64,000 bases of DNA from Streptomyces gelaticus (GTDB lineage Bacteria > Actinomycetota > Actinomycetes > Streptomycetales > Streptomycetaceae), in assembly GCF_014649535.1 (NCBI RefSeq), contig NZ_BMTF01000014.1:124001-188000 (forward strand). The letters are read 5' to 3'. A program made the translations under genes and the position numbers. Position 1 is the stretch's first letter, and the number at the start of each line of letters is the position of its first letter. Shown one piece after another: positions 41,719-51,086 of this stretch. The notes under the pieces were generated by a model. The model was not told the origin of the DNA. It saw nothing but the letters and a program-made list of their open reading frames with translations, and did not search any database.

Positions 41719-43932
41719 ATGGCTCAGCCCTTCACCCTGCCGGACTTCTATGTTCCGTACCCGGCACGGCTCAACGCCCATGTCGAGGAGGCCCGGGTAC
41801 ACACCAAGCAGTGGGCGCGCAGCATAGGGATGGTGGAGGGTTCGGGCATCTGGGAGGAGAAGGACATCGACTCCCACGACTACGCACTGCTGTGCGCGTA
41901 CACCCATCCCGACTGCTCGGCCGAGGCGCTGTCGCTGGTCACCGACTGGTACGTGTGGGTCTTCTTCTTCGACGACCACTTCCTGGAACTCTTCAAGCGC
42001 CACCCCGACCGCGAGGGCGCCAAGCGCTATCTGGACCGGTTGCCGGCGTTCATGCCGATGGACCGCGGGGCCCCGATGCCGGAGCCGACGAATCCGGTCG
42101 AGGCGGGGCTGGCCGATCTGTGGAAGCGCACGGTGCCGAGCATGTCCGACGCCTGGCGGGCGAGGTTCGCCGTGGCGACGGAGAACCTGCTCAACGAGTC
42201 GCTGTGGGAGCTCTCCAACATCAACGAGGGGCGCATCGCCAACCCCGTCGAGTACATCGAGATGCGCCGCAAGGTGGGCGGCGCCCCGTGGTCGGCGGGC
42301 CTCGTGGAGTACGCGGCGGGCGCCGAGGTCCCCGAGGCGGTGGCCGACGAGCGTGCGCTGCGGGTGCTGCGGGACGCGTTCTCCGACGGTGTGCATCTGC
42401 GCAACGACCTCTTCTCGTACCAGCGGGAGGTCGAGGACGAGGGTGAGAACAGCAACGGCGTGCTGGTCCTGGAGCACTTTCTCGGCTGCACCACGCAGGA
42501 GGCCGCGGACGCGGTGAACGATCTGCTGACGTCCCGGCTCCAGCAGTTCGAGAACACCGCGCTCACCGAACTCGGGCCGCTCTGCGCGGAGAAGGGACTC
42601 GACCCCGCCCGGACCGCGGCCGTGCTCGCGTACGTCAAGGGCTTGCAGGACTGGCAGTCCGGCGGCCATGAGTGGCACATGCGCTCCAGCCGCTACATGA
42701 ACGACGGCGCGGTCGAGGCGGCGACGCCCGGATTCGGCATGGCCGCGGCCTCCATCCGGTTCACCTCGCGCTCGGAGACGGCCAGGCTGCGCAGTCACAC
42801 CCATGTGCCCTACCGGCGGGTCGGCCCCTCGCTGCTGCCCGACTTCGAGCTGCCCTTCGGCACGACGCTCAGTCCGCATCTGGACGGGGCCCGGGTGCGG
42901 ATCGTCGACTGGGCGGGCCGGATGGGCATTCTGGAGGCGCAGCCGGGGGTGCCCGGTTCGCACATCTGGGACGAGGAGCGGCTCGTCGCGATCGATCTGC
43001 CGCTCTGCGCGGCCGGCCTGCATCCGGACGCGACACCGCAGGAGCTGGACCTCTCCTCGCAGTGGCTGACCTGGGGGACGTACGGCGACGACTGGTTCCC
43101 GGTGGTGCACGGCCGGGCCCGCGACCTGGCGGGGGCCAAGCTCGCCAATGAGCGGCTGTCGCTGTTCATGCCCCTGGACGGGTCCGGGACGCCCGAACCG
43201 GTCAACGCCCTGGAGCGGGGGCTCGCCGACCTCTGGGCGCGGACCTCGGCCCCGATGGACGCGGACGGGCGCCTCGCGTTCCGCAAGGCGGTCGAGGACA
43301 TGACCGCGAGCTGGGTGTGGGAGCTGGCGAACCAGGTGCAAAACCGCATCCCCGACCCGGTGGACTACGTCGAGATGCGGCGCATGACCTTCGGCTCCGA
43401 TCTGACGATGAGCCTGTGCCGGCTGGGTCATGGCAGGAAGGTCCCGCCGGAGATCTACCACAGCGGTCCGCTGCGCTCCCTGGAGAACGCGGCGGCGGAC
43501 TACGCCTGTCTGCTCAACGACCTGTTCTCGTACCAGAAGGAGATCGAGTTCGAGGGCGAGGTGCACAACGGCGTCCTGGTCGTGCAGAACTTCTTCGGGG
43601 TCGACTATCCGACCGGGGTGGCGATCGTGTACGACCTGATGAAGTCGCGGCTGAGGCAGTTCCTGCACGTCGCCGAGCAGGAACTGCCGGTGCTCTACGA
43701 CGACTTCGGGCTGGACGCGGAGGCCAGGGAGGTCCTGGCCGGATACGTGCAGGAGCTCAAGCACTGGATCGCGGGCATCCTGATCTGGCACCGGGGCTGC
43801 CGGCGCTACCGCGAGCAGGACCTGCTGCGCGGCACCGGCACCCCGTGGCACATCAGCGGTCCCACGGGGCTCGGTGTCTCGGCGGCGCGGGTGACCGCGC
43901 TGTTCGCTCAGCCCTCGGCGATCAGCGTGTAG
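41719..43932 (+). CDS. geoA: Germacradienol/geosmin synthase
   Basis: 737 aa, bifunctional class I terpene cyclase. The N-terminal domain carries the Mg-binding DDHFLE (85-90) and NDLFSYQRE (229-237) motifs and turns farnesyl diphosphate into germacradienol. The C-terminal domain (from about 365) carries GDDWFPVV and a second NDLFSYQKE and converts germacradienol to geosmin. Overall order and length match GeoA of S. coelicolor. It is a single gene; its 3' end overlaps the convergent GH95 gene by 25 bp. Geosmin is usually made at sporulation. Confidence 0.96.
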   Translation: MAQPFTLPDFYVPYPARLNAHVEEARVHTKQWARSIGMVEGSGIWEEKDIDSHDYALLCAYTHPDCSAEALSLVTDWYVWVFFFDDHFLELFKRHPDREGAKRYLDRLPAFMPMDRGAPMPEPTNPVEAGLADLWKRTVPSMSDAWRARFAVATENLLNESLWELSNINEGRIANPVEYIEMRRKVGGAPWSAGLVEYAAGAEVPEAVADERALRVLRDAFSDGVHLRNDLFSYQREVEDEGENSNGVLVLEHFLGCTTQEAADAVNDLLTSRLQQFENTALTELGPLCAEKGLDPARTAAVLAYVKGLQDWQSGGHEWHMRSSRYMNDGAVEAATPGFGMAAASIRFTSRSETARLRSHTHVPYRRVGPSLLPDFELPFGTTLSPHLDGARVRIVDWAGRMGILEAQPGVPGSHIWDEERLVAIDLPLCAAGLHPDATPQELDLSSQWLTWGTYGDDWFPVVHGRARDLAGAKLANERLSLFMPLDGSGTPEPVNALERGLADLWARTSAPMDADGRLAFRKAVEDMTASWVWELANQVQNRIPDPVDYVEMRRMTFGSDLTMSLCRLGHGRKVPPEIYHSGPLRSLENAAADYACLLNDLFSYQKEIEFEGEVHNGVLVVQNFFGVDYPTGVAIVYDLMKSRLRQFLHVAEQELPVLYDDFGLDAEAREVLAGYVQELKHWIAGILIWHRGCRRYREQDLLRGTGTPWHISGPTGLGVSAARVTALFAQPSAISV

Positions 43933-46301
43933 CGGCTGCCGGCGCGTGCCTTGAAGACCTTCTCGCCACTCGCGAACAGCGAGCTGCGGACGGTCACTTC
44001 GCGGCTGCGGCTCGCCGTGATCACCACACGGCGGGCCTGCCCGCCGGCCCATTCGATGTCGACGGTGAACCCTCCCCGGGCGCGCAGTCCGCGCACCGAT
44101 CCGTCCGGCCAGCCCGCCGGGAGGGCTGGGAGGATGTCGACGGTGCCGTGCTGGCTCTGCAGCAGCATTTCGGCGATGCCCGAGGTGGCGCCGAAGTTGC
44201 CGTCGATCTGGAAGGGCGGGTGGGTGTCCCAGAGATTGGGCAGGGTGGAGTTCTTCAGCTGCTCGGCGAGCATCCGGTGCGCGTGGTCGCCGTCCCGCAG
44301 CCGAGCCCAGAAGTTGATCTTCCATGCCTTGGACCAGCCGGTGCCGCCGTCGCCGCGTGCGCGCAGGGAGACCTTGGCCGCCTCGGCCCACTCGCTGCCG
44401 GGTTCGATCTGCCGGCCGGGGTGCAGCGCGAAGAGGTGCGAGACATGGCGATGGTCGTCGCCCGGGTCGTCCCGGTCCGTCCTCCACTCCTGGAGCTGGC
44501 CCCAGGAGCCGATCCGCAGCCCGGGGTCGAGCCGGTCGAGGGCGTTCTCCAGCCGACTGCGGAAGGCGGGTGCGTCGCCGAGGGTGCGAGCGGCTTCCAA
44601 GGTGCTGGTGAGCAGGTCGTGCACGATCTGCTGGGACATCGCGGCTCCGGCGGTGAAGTCGCCGTGCTCCGGGGAGTAGCTGGGGGTGACGACGAGCAGT
44701 CCGTCGCGCGGATCGGCACGCAGATTGGCCAGCCAGAACTCGGCCGCCTCCTTCATCGCCGGGTAGGCGGTGGAGCGCAGGTAGTCGGTGGAGCCGCCGA
44801 ACCGGAAGTGCTCGTACATCTGCTGGGTGAGCCAGGCCGCGGCCTCCGGGAACCAGAAGGCGGTGGACCAGTCGTGGACGCCGGTGAAGCCGTACGGGTT
44901 GGTCTCGTTGTGCACCACCCAGCCTGCCGTCCCGAACATCTCCTTCGCCGTTCTGCGGCCGGGGGCGCGCATCGCTTCGATGTACCGGTCGTACGGGGCG
45001 GTGGTCTCGGCGAGGTTGGTGACCTCGGCGGGCCAGTAGTTCATCTGCAGATTGATGTTGCCGTGGTAGTCGGCGGACCAGGGCGGGGTGGTGGAGTTGT
45101 TCCAGACGCCCTGGAGGTTGGCGGGCAGCGAGCCGGCCCGCGAGGACGCGATCAGCAGATAGCGGCCGTACTGGAAGAACAGTGCTTCCAGCGCCCGGTC
45201 GGCCCGACTCGCACCACCCGTGTAGCGGGCGAGCAGCTGGTCGGTGGGCAGGTCGGGCAGCTGCTGGCCGATGTCGAGGGCGACCCGGTCGAAGAGAGTG
45301 CGGTGGTCGCGTACGTGGGCGTCGCGGACCTTCTCGTAGGAGGTCCGGGCGGCGGCGTCCACGGCGGCGGTGACCGCAGGGTGCGGGTCCTCGCCGCGGT
45401 AGGAGGGGTAGCTGTCGGCGTAGTCGGTGCCCGCGGCGAGGGCGAACCAGGCGCTGTCGGCGCCGGTGACGGTGACGGTGCCGTCCGCGCCCGCGGTCAC
45501 GGTTCCGCCGCTGGTCAGGACGCGGATCTGGGCCTCGAAGCGCAACCCGTTGTCCTTCAGGGCGCCGCGTACGGTGATCCGGTCCCGGTCGGCGGTGACG
45601 GTGCAGTCGTTGCGGGGTGAGGTGTAGCGCAGGGTGAAGGACACCTGCCGGGGGCGGTCGGCGCCGAGGCGCCCGACGATGACCCGGCCCGGGTGGGAGG
45701 CGAAGAACTCCCTTGTGTGGACGGCCCCTTGATGGGTGTAGGTCACGGAGGCGAGGGCGCTGCGCAGATCGAGGGTGCGGCGGTAGGAGGCATCGGGGGC
45801 GGCCGGTGCGTTCGCCAGGTCCAGCCGCAGATCGCCGAAGACCTGGTAGGCGCCGTAGCCGCGTCGCGCCTGCCCGAGTTCGGCCGCGACGGCGTCCGGG
45901 CCGAGCGCGCCCTCGCTGTCGAGACGTTGCTGTACGCCGGTGAGGGCGCCGGGTCTGGGGGTGGTCCAGTTCCCGAAGTCGTAGCCCTGGACGGAGCCGG
46001 GACCGCCGGTCCACAGCGTCTTCTCGTTGAAGGTGAGCTGTTCGGAGGCGAGCGTCCCGAACACGCTCGCGCCGAGGGCACCGCCGCCGATGGGCAGCGA
46101 CTCGCGTTCCCAGTTCGCGGACGGCGCGTCGTACCGGAGGGTCGGTTCCGCTTGCTTCTTCGTGTGGGCGACACTCGCCGATTCATCGGAGGTACCGGCG
46201 GCTGCCGCTGTGCCGGAGAGGGTGGGGATTCCCAGTGCCAGAGCACCGGTTGCGCCGATCGCTGTCTTCACTGTGGTACGTCGCGTGATCCCGGATGTCA
46301 T
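43908..46301 (-). CDS. Secreted glycoside hydrolase family 95 (alpha-L-fucosidase-like)
   Basis: 797 aa. A Tat-type signal (RRTTVKTAIGATGALALGIP) starts the protein. The GH95 order follows: an N-terminal beta domain (LRYDAPSANWERESLPIGGG; LTFNEKTLWTGGPGS), a linker, then the (alpha/alpha)6 barrel (LLIASSRAGSLPANLQGVWNNS; WSADYHGNINLQMNYWPAE; HLFALHPGRQI; FQIDGNFGATSGIAEML). GH95 enzymes remove alpha-1,2-fucose by inverting hydrolysis; some act on galactose. The catalytic acid probably lies in the THPPFQIDGN region with the Asn pair of WYPAE-type. Single gene on this strand. Confidence 0.93.
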   Translation of the reverse strand: MTSGITRRTTVKTAIGATGALALGIPTLSGTAAAAGTSDESASVAHTKKQAEPTLRYDAPSANWERESLPIGGGALGASVFGTLASEQLTFNEKTLWTGGPGSVQGYDFGNWTTPRPGALTGVQQRLDSEGALGPDAVAAELGQARRGYGAYQVFGDLRLDLANAPAAPDASYRRTLDLRSALASVTYTHQGAVHTREFFASHPGRVIVGRLGADRPRQVSFTLRYTSPRNDCTVTADRDRITVRGALKDNGLRFEAQIRVLTSGGTVTAGADGTVTVTGADSAWFALAAGTDYADSYPSYRGEDPHPAVTAAVDAAARTSYEKVRDAHVRDHRTLFDRVALDIGQQLPDLPTDQLLARYTGGASRADRALEALFFQYGRYLLIASSRAGSLPANLQGVWNNSTTPPWSADYHGNINLQMNYWPAEVTNLAETTAPYDRYIEAMRAPGRRTAKEMFGTAGWVVHNETNPYGFTGVHDWSTAFWFPEAAAWLTQQMYEHFRFGGSTDYLRSTAYPAMKEAAEFWLANLRADPRDGLLVVTPSYSPEHGDFTAGAAMSQQIVHDLLTSTLEAARTLGDAPAFRSRLENALDRLDPGLRIGSWGQLQEWRTDRDDPGDDHRHVSHLFALHPGRQIEPGSEWAEAAKVSLRARGDGGTGWSKAWKINFWARLRDGDHAHRMLAEQLKNSTLPNLWDTHPPFQIDGNFGATSGIAEMLLQSQHGTVDILPALPAGWPDGSVRGLRARGGFTVDIEWAGGQARRVVITASRSREVTVRSSLFASGEKVFKARAGSRYTLIAEG

Positions 46302-46351
46302 GCGGCCGACGGTAAAGGTCCGACGACTGACCCGACAAGGAGCATGACAAA

Positions 46352-46374
46352 GCGGCCTCTTGGACAGAGGCCGC
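46352..46374 (-). terminator. Hairpin between the 46452 gene and the GH95 gene
   Basis: GCGGCCTCT (46352-46360) pairs perfectly with AGAGGCCGC (46366-46374), loop TGGAC. It can terminate the gene at 46452-46952 or lie in the GH95 leader. Confidence 0.6.
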
Positions 46375-46389
46375 GAGCACTTGGACAGA
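46359..46389. repeat. 10-bp direct repeats CTTGGACAGA, 21-bp period
   Basis: Exact copies at 46359-46368 and 46380-46389, on the same face of the helix, upstream of the GH95 gene. Candidate operator; the first copy overlaps the hairpin. Confidence 0.45.
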
Positions 46390-46451
46390 TGTTGAGGCAG
46401 CGGTCCCGCAGCCGCCCGGGGAGCGCGGACGGCCGACGGGAGGGACCTTTT

Positions 46452-46952
46452 TCAGCCCTGCTGGAACAGCTCGGCCGGCAGGGGCTTCAGCAGGGTGTAC
46501 AGATCGTCGGTGATCGGCCGGTCCCAGCTGGCGATGGTGACGAGCACACCGTCGCTGCGGTCGAACTGGACACAGGAGATCCGGCTCTCGGAGAGCTTGA
46601 TCCGGCGGACGATCAGCAGGTTGTCGCCCTGCATCACGGGCATGTCCTCCGTGCCGGTGACCTCGACCGGCTCGTCGTTCTCCAGCGCGAGCAGCAGCTG
46701 GGCGACCTCGAACGGGACCTGCCCCTCCTCGGTCTCGCGGGCGGGCGAGCCCTCCGGGAGGTTGCCGATGATCATCGCAGGGCCACGGCCGCCGAACAGG
46801 TCGTAGCGCAGAAAGACGCCCTGACAGCTTCCGTCGGGCGCGGGCAGCAGACCGGCACCGAGGTTTCCGGGCCAGTCCCCCGGATCCATGGCCAGGACGT
46901 CGAAGTCGGGGCCCGCGGGTGTGGCGGCGCTACGGCGGCGGAGGAAGGACAT
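46452..46952 (-). CDS. Conserved hypothetical protein of actinomycetes
   Basis: 166 aa, no signal peptide or TM segment. It begins MSFLRRRSAAT and is mainly beta (FDVLAMDPGDWPGNLGAG; GVFLRYDLFGGRGPAMIIGN; VEVTGTEDMPVMQGDNLLIV; ESRISCVQFDRSDGVLVTIAS), ending in a short helix. Codon use is typical of its neighbours, so it is a real gene. I do not know a function. It stands alone, with hairpins on its 3' side. Confidence 0.8.
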   Translation of the reverse strand: MSFLRRRSAATPAGPDFDVLAMDPGDWPGNLGAGLLPAPDGSCQGVFLRYDLFGGRGPAMIIGNLPEGSPARETEEGQVPFEVAQLLLALENDEPVEVTGTEDMPVMQGDNLLIVRRIKLSESRISCVQFDRSDGVLVTIASWDRPITDDLYTLLKPLPAELFQQG

Positions 46953-47040
46953 GCAGCCATGTTACGTGTCCGGGCTCACGTTGCAGAGCCGGGTCCGCGC
47001 AGGCCGGGGCGCTGCGGGGGGCCCCGGGCCGGGCCGACCG

Positions 47041-47081
47041 GTCCCGGACGGGCGCGAGCAGCGCCCGCGGCGGTCCGGGAC
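47041..47081 (-). terminator. Nested terminator hairpin after the thiolase operon
   Basis: GTCCCGGAC (47041-47049) pairs with GTCCGGGAC (47073-47081) and, inside, GGGCGC (47050-47055) with GCGCCC (47061-47066). It begins 10 bp after the last stop of the acyl-CoA operon. Confidence 0.75.
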
Positions 47082-47090
47082 GGCACGGTG

Positions 47091-48257
47091 TCATCGGGTC
47101 GGGGGCTCGGCTCCGACCAGCCACATGGAGAAGAACTGTGCCCCGCCCCCGTACGCATGGCCGAGTGCCTTCCGGGCCCCGGGCACTTGGTGTGCGCCCG
47201 CCTGTCCCCGGACCTGCAACGCGGCCTCGGCGAAGCGGATCATGCCGGAGGCGCCGATCGGATTGGTGGAGAGCACTCCGCCCGAGGGATTCACGGGCAG
47301 GTCGCCGTCGAGTTCGGTGACGCCGGACTCGGTGAGTTTCCAGCCCTCACCCTCCTCGGCGAAGCCGAGATTCTCCAGCCACATCGGCTCGTACCAGGAG
47401 AACGGCACGTACATCTCCACGGCGTCTATCTCGCGTCGCGGGTCGCTGATGCCCGCCTGCCGGTACACGTCTGCGGCGCAGTCCCGGCCCGCCCGCGGCG
47501 AGACGAAGTCCTTCCCCGCGAACAGCGTCGGCTCGCTGCGCATCGCGCCCCCGTGCACCCAGGCGGGCGGATGCGGCGAACGGGCCGCTCCGGCACGGTC
47601 GGTGAGGATCATCGCGCAGGCCCCGTCGGAGGACGGGCAGGTCTCCGAGTAGCGGATCGGGTCCCAGAGCATCGGCGCCGAGCGCACCTTCTCCAGGGTG
47701 ATGCCGGGGTCGTGGATGTGCGCGTACGGATTCTTGAGCGCGTTGCGGCGGTCCTTGTACGCGACGAGGGAGCCGACCGTGTCGGGCGCGCCGGTGCGGC
47801 GCATGTACGCCCGCACGTGCGGGGCGAAGAAGCCGCCCGCTCCGGCCAGCAGCGGCTGCTGGAACGGGATGGGCAGCGAGAGCCCCCACATGGCGTTGGA
47901 CTCGGACTGCTTCTCGAAGGCGAGCGTGAGGACGGTGCGGTGAACCCGGGCGGAGACCAGATTGGCCGCGACCAGCGCGGTGGAGCCGCCGACCGAGCCC
48001 GCGGTGTGCACCCGGAGCATCGGTTTGCCGACCGCGCCGAGGGCGTCGGCGAGATAGAGCTCCGGCATCATCAGGCCCTCGAAGAAGTCGGGTGCCTTGC
48101 CGATGACGACGGCGTCGATGTCCGCCCAGGTCAGTGCCGCGTCCTCCAGTGCGCGGACGGCGGCCTCGCGGACGAGTCCGGCGATGGAGACGTCCCGGCG
48201 CGCGGACACGTGCTTGGTCTGGCCGATGCCGACCACGGCCACGGGCTCCTCAGGCAT
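47091..48257 (-). CDS. Thiolase-fold lipid-transfer/retro-aldolase-type protein
   Basis: 388 aa, SCP-x/Ltp-like thiolase fold. VAVVGIGQTKHVSARRDVSI begins domain 1, and GGVLSTNPIGASGMIRFAEAALQVRG is the thiolase C-terminal block. The region where a thiolase has its nucleophile Cys reads HTAGSVGGSTALVAANL with no Cys, as in Ltp2-type aldolases and carriers. It overlaps the second thiolase-like gene by 8 bp. With the DUF35 protein next door it probably forms an Ltp2-ChsH2-like unit for C-C cleavage of a branched acyl-CoA. Confidence 0.88.
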   Translation of the reverse strand: MPEEPVAVVGIGQTKHVSARRDVSIAGLVREAAVRALEDAALTWADIDAVVIGKAPDFFEGLMMPELYLADALGAVGKPMLRVHTAGSVGGSTALVAANLVSARVHRTVLTLAFEKQSESNAMWGLSLPIPFQQPLLAGAGGFFAPHVRAYMRRTGAPDTVGSLVAYKDRRNALKNPYAHIHDPGITLEKVRSAPMLWDPIRYSETCPSSDGACAMILTDRAGAARSPHPPAWVHGGAMRSEPTLFAGKDFVSPRAGRDCAADVYRQAGISDPRREIDAVEMYVPFSWYEPMWLENLGFAEEGEGWKLTESGVTELDGDLPVNPSGGVLSTNPIGASGMIRFAEAALQVRGQAGAHQVPGARKALGHAYGGGAQFFSMWLVGAEPPTR

Positions 48258-49302
48258 GAGCGCTCTCCCCTTCGAGGACGGCTACCAGGTTCTGCTGCAG
48301 GCAGGGCCCGGAGGTGGCGTGGGCGAGCGCCCGGTCGGACTCGCCGCGGTGGATGCGGGCAGCGGCCTCGCCGAGCCGGATCAGCCCGGCGGCCATGACG
48401 GGGTTGGCGGCCAGCGCGCCGCCGGACGGGTTGACGTTCACGCTGTCGTCGAGTCCGAGCGTCTTGCGCAGCACCACCTCCTGGGAGGTGAACGGGGCGT
48501 GCAACTCCGCGGTGTCCACGGGCCGTTCGAAGAATCCGGCGCGGGTCGCGGCGAGCCGGGTGGACGGTGATTCGGTCAGCTCCCGCACCCCTAGGCCGTG
48601 GGCCTCGACGCGGTGGTCGATGCCGCGGATCCAGGCGGGGCGGGGGCACAGGGCCCGTGCGGTGTCGCCTGCGGCGAGAATCACGGCGGCCGCGCCGTCA
48701 CCGATCGGCGGGCAGTCGCCGGTGCGCAGCGGTCGCACGACGTACTCGCCGGCCGGGACAGGTCCCTTGAGCTGGGCGTGCGGATTGTCCGCCGCGGCGG
48801 CCCGGCTGCGGTGGGCGATCGCGGCGAGCGCGGCCTCGTCCGTGTCGCCCGCGTCGATGAGTGCGCGAGCCTGGAGGGCGGCGAGTGCGACGGAGTCCGG
48901 CCAGAGCGGCCCGACGTAGTACGGGTCGAGCTGGCGGGTGAGGACGTCGCGCACCTCGCCGGGCGAGGACTTCCCGTAGGAGTAGACGAGCGCGGTGTCC
49001 GCCTGACCGGTCTGGATCTTCACCCAGGCCTCGTACAGCGCCCAGGCACCGTCCATCTCCACATGGGACTCGGAGATCGGAGGGCAGGCGCCGACGCCGT
49101 CCAGCGCCATGGTGAAGGAGAAGGCGCGGCCCGCGAGGTAGTCGCTGGAGCCGGAACAGGTGAAGTCGATGTCGCTGGTCCTGAGCCCGGTCGCGTCGAG
49201 GACCCGGTGCAGGACGGGCATCAGCATCTCGACCTCGGAGAGTTCGTCGGTCCGCCGCAGATGGTCCGTCTGTGCGAAGGCGACGATCGCCACGTCTCGC
49301 AT
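48250..49302 (-). CDS. Second thiolase-fold protein of the acyl-CoA operon
   Basis: 350 aa. MRDVAIVAFAQTDHLRRTDE and GLRTSDIDFTCSGSSDYLAG open the thiolase fold, and NPSGGALAANPVMAAGLIRLGEAA closes it. ESHVEMDGAWALYEAW occupies the active-site helix without the catalytic Cys, so it is unlikely to be a normal ketothiolase. Two different thiolase-fold chains beside a DUF35 protein are common in steroid side-chain loci (Ltp3/Ltp4/Ltp2 type). The start codon follows the DUF35 stop directly. Confidence 0.88.
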   Translation of the reverse strand: MRDVAIVAFAQTDHLRRTDELSEVEMLMPVLHRVLDATGLRTSDIDFTCSGSSDYLAGRAFSFTMALDGVGACPPISESHVEMDGAWALYEAWVKIQTGQADTALVYSYGKSSPGEVRDVLTRQLDPYYVGPLWPDSVALAALQARALIDAGDTDEAALAAIAHRSRAAAADNPHAQLKGPVPAGEYVVRPLRTGDCPPIGDGAAAVILAAGDTARALCPRPAWIRGIDHRVEAHGLGVRELTESPSTRLAATRAGFFERPVDTAELHAPFTSQEVVLRKTLGLDDSVNVNPSGGALAANPVMAAGLIRLGEAAARIHRGESDRALAHATSGPCLQQNLVAVLEGESAHA

Positions 49303-50247
49303 CTAGAGCAGCTCCTTGTACGCGTCGTAGTCGGCGTCGGGCTCGCCGGTCGGCCGGTAGTGGTCGGGGTGCCGTCCGTCCTCGGTCCAGACGGGTTCGA
49401 CGCGCAGGCCCATGCGCACCCGGTCGTAGGGGATGCCGCCGATCCGCGCGTGCAGGGCGAGGTCCGCGCCGTCGAGCGCGATGTGCGCGTAGACGTAGGG
49501 GACTTCGATGTCGAGATTCTTCGCCTTGATGTTGACGATGCAGAACGTCGTCACGGTGCCGCGCGGGCCGACCTCGACCTGTTCGGAGGTGGCGACCCCG
49601 CAGGTGGGGCAGGCGCCGCGGGGCGGTACGTACACCTTGCGGCAGTCCGGGCAGCGCTCGCCGACGATGCGCTGCCGGGAGAGTGCGCCGAGGTAGGCGC
49701 TCTGGGCGCGGCCCGGGCTGTACGTGTAGTCGAGCCTGGCGGGCGTGACGATGCCGGTGACGGGGTCGGTGAACTCGCCGTCGTGCGGGGTGGGCCGGCC
49801 GGTCTCCTCGCCGTCGTACGGCTCGAAGCAGGCGATGTCGGTGATCGCTCCGGTGCGCTCGGCCGCCCAGCGGATCCGGACCCGCATGCCCGTGTGTACG
49901 GCTTCGGGGCCGGGTGCGGCGAGGGCGTGCAGCAGGGCGGTGTCGGCGCCGTCGAGCCGGACGAGGACCCAGGCGAAGGGGGTGGACAGGGGCTGGCCGC
50001 GGCGCGGGGCGGGGTTCCAGGCCCAGGTGGTGACGGTGCCGGTGGCGGCGACCTCGGTCAGTTCGCGGATCTCCTGCGCGGTCACGGGGTCGTACTCGAC
50101 CGGCGGGACCAGGATCTTCCCCCCGGTGGTGCGGACGCCGAGGACGGTGCGTTCGCGCAGTCCGGTGAGGAAGGCGCTCTGGACGGGGCCGAGGGAGCGG
50201 GTGAAGGGGAATTCGACCACCAGCGGTGCGCTGAGGGCTTCGGGCAC
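49303..50247 (-). CDS. Duplicated DUF35 OB-fold / zinc-ribbon protein
   Basis: 314 aa, two DUF35 modules. The N-terminal module (about 15-145) lacks the zinc Cys pairs (GVRTTGGKILVPPVEYDP), while the C-terminal one (about 180-300) keeps Cys199, Cys202, Cys213 and Cys216 (GERCPDCRKVYVPPRGACPTCG). DUF35 proteins bind acyl-CoA and partner with thiolase-fold Ltp or MaoC enzymes. Its place between the crotonase and thiolases supports that. The duplication suggests binding of two partners. Confidence 0.9.
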   Translation of the reverse strand: MPEALSAPLVVEFPFTRSLGPVQSAFLTGLRERTVLGVRTTGGKILVPPVEYDPVTAQEIRELTEVAATGTVTTWAWNPAPRRGQPLSTPFAWVLVRLDGADTALLHALAAPGPEAVHTGMRVRIRWAAERTGAITDIACFEPYDGEETGRPTPHDGEFTDPVTGIVTPARLDYTYSPGRAQSAYLGALSRQRIVGERCPDCRKVYVPPRGACPTCGVATSEQVEVGPRGTVTTFCIVNIKAKNLDIEVPYVYAHIALDGADLALHARIGGIPYDRVRMGLRVEPVWTEDGRHPDHYRPTGEPDADYDAYKELL

Positions 50248-50262
50248 GGTTGCCTCCTCGGC

Positions 50263-51063
50263 TCAGGCGCGCCGGTAGACGGGCGGGCGCTGCTCGGCGA
50301 AGGCGCGGGCGCCTTCCTTGGCGTCGTCGGTCGCGAAGACGGGCCAGCCGCGTTTCAGTTCGGCGGCCAGCCCCTCGGTCTCGGTCATCTCGGCGGTCTC
50401 GTACACGGATGCCTTGACGGCCTCGACGGCGAGCGGTCCGCAGGCGTTGATCCGCTCGGCGACGGCGAGGGCCTCCTCCAGCGCGGTGCCGTCGGGGACG
50501 ACCCGGCCGATCAGCCCGATGCCGGCGGCTTCCGCGGCACTGTACGGGCGTCCGGTGAGGAGCATCTCCAGTGCGTGCGTCCGGGCGATCTGGCGCGGCA
50601 GCCGGACCGTCGAGCCGCCGATGGGGAAGAGCCCGCGCCGCACCTCGAAGAGCCCGAAGGTGGCGCCCGCCCCGGCGATCCGGATGTCGGTGCCCTGGAG
50701 GATCTCGGTGCCGCCCGCGACGCAGTGGCCCTCCACGGCGGCGACGACCGGTTTGCGTGGGCGGTGGTGGCGCAGCATCGCCTTCCAGTGCAGATCGGGG
50801 TCGGCGGTCATCCGGTCCCGGTACTGTTCGCCCTCCATCCCCTTGCCCGCCAGGGCCTTGAGGTCCATGCCTGCGCAGAAACAGCCGCCCGCGCCGGTCA
50901 GCACGACCGAGCGGATCGTGTCGTCCTCGTCCGCCGCCAGCCAGCCGTCGTACAGCCCGACCAGCATCGGCAGCGACAGGGCGTTCTTCGCCTCGGGTCT
51001 GTTCAGGGTGAGCACCAGTGTGGCGCCCTCGCGCCGCACGGAGAGGTGTTCCGTACCAGCCAT
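50263..51063 (-). CDS. Enoyl-CoA hydratase/isomerase (crotonase)
   Basis: 266 aa. The oxyanion-hole motifs are LTGAGGCFCAGMDLKAL and VAAVEGHCVAGGTEILQGTDIRIAG. The Glu of FGLFEVRRGLFPIGGS is at a catalytic position. It begins MAGTEHLSVRREG at ATG 51063 with GGGAGG upstream. It probably hydrates the 2,3-double bond of the CoA ester before the aldolase step. First gene of the leftward operon; a KstR-like box lies 24 bp upstream of the start. Confidence 0.93.
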   Translation of the reverse strand: MAGTEHLSVRREGATLVLTLNRPEAKNALSLPMLVGLYDGWLAADEDDTIRSVVLTGAGGCFCAGMDLKALAGKGMEGEQYRDRMTADPDLHWKAMLRHHRPRKPVVAAVEGHCVAGGTEILQGTDIRIAGAGATFGLFEVRRGLFPIGGSTVRLPRQIARTHALEMLLTGRPYSAAEAAGIGLIGRVVPDGTALEEALAVAERINACGPLAVEAVKASVYETAEMTETEGLAAELKRGWPVFATDDAKEGARAFAEQRPPVYRRA

Positions 51064-51086
51064 TGTCCGCCTCCCATCCAAAGACC

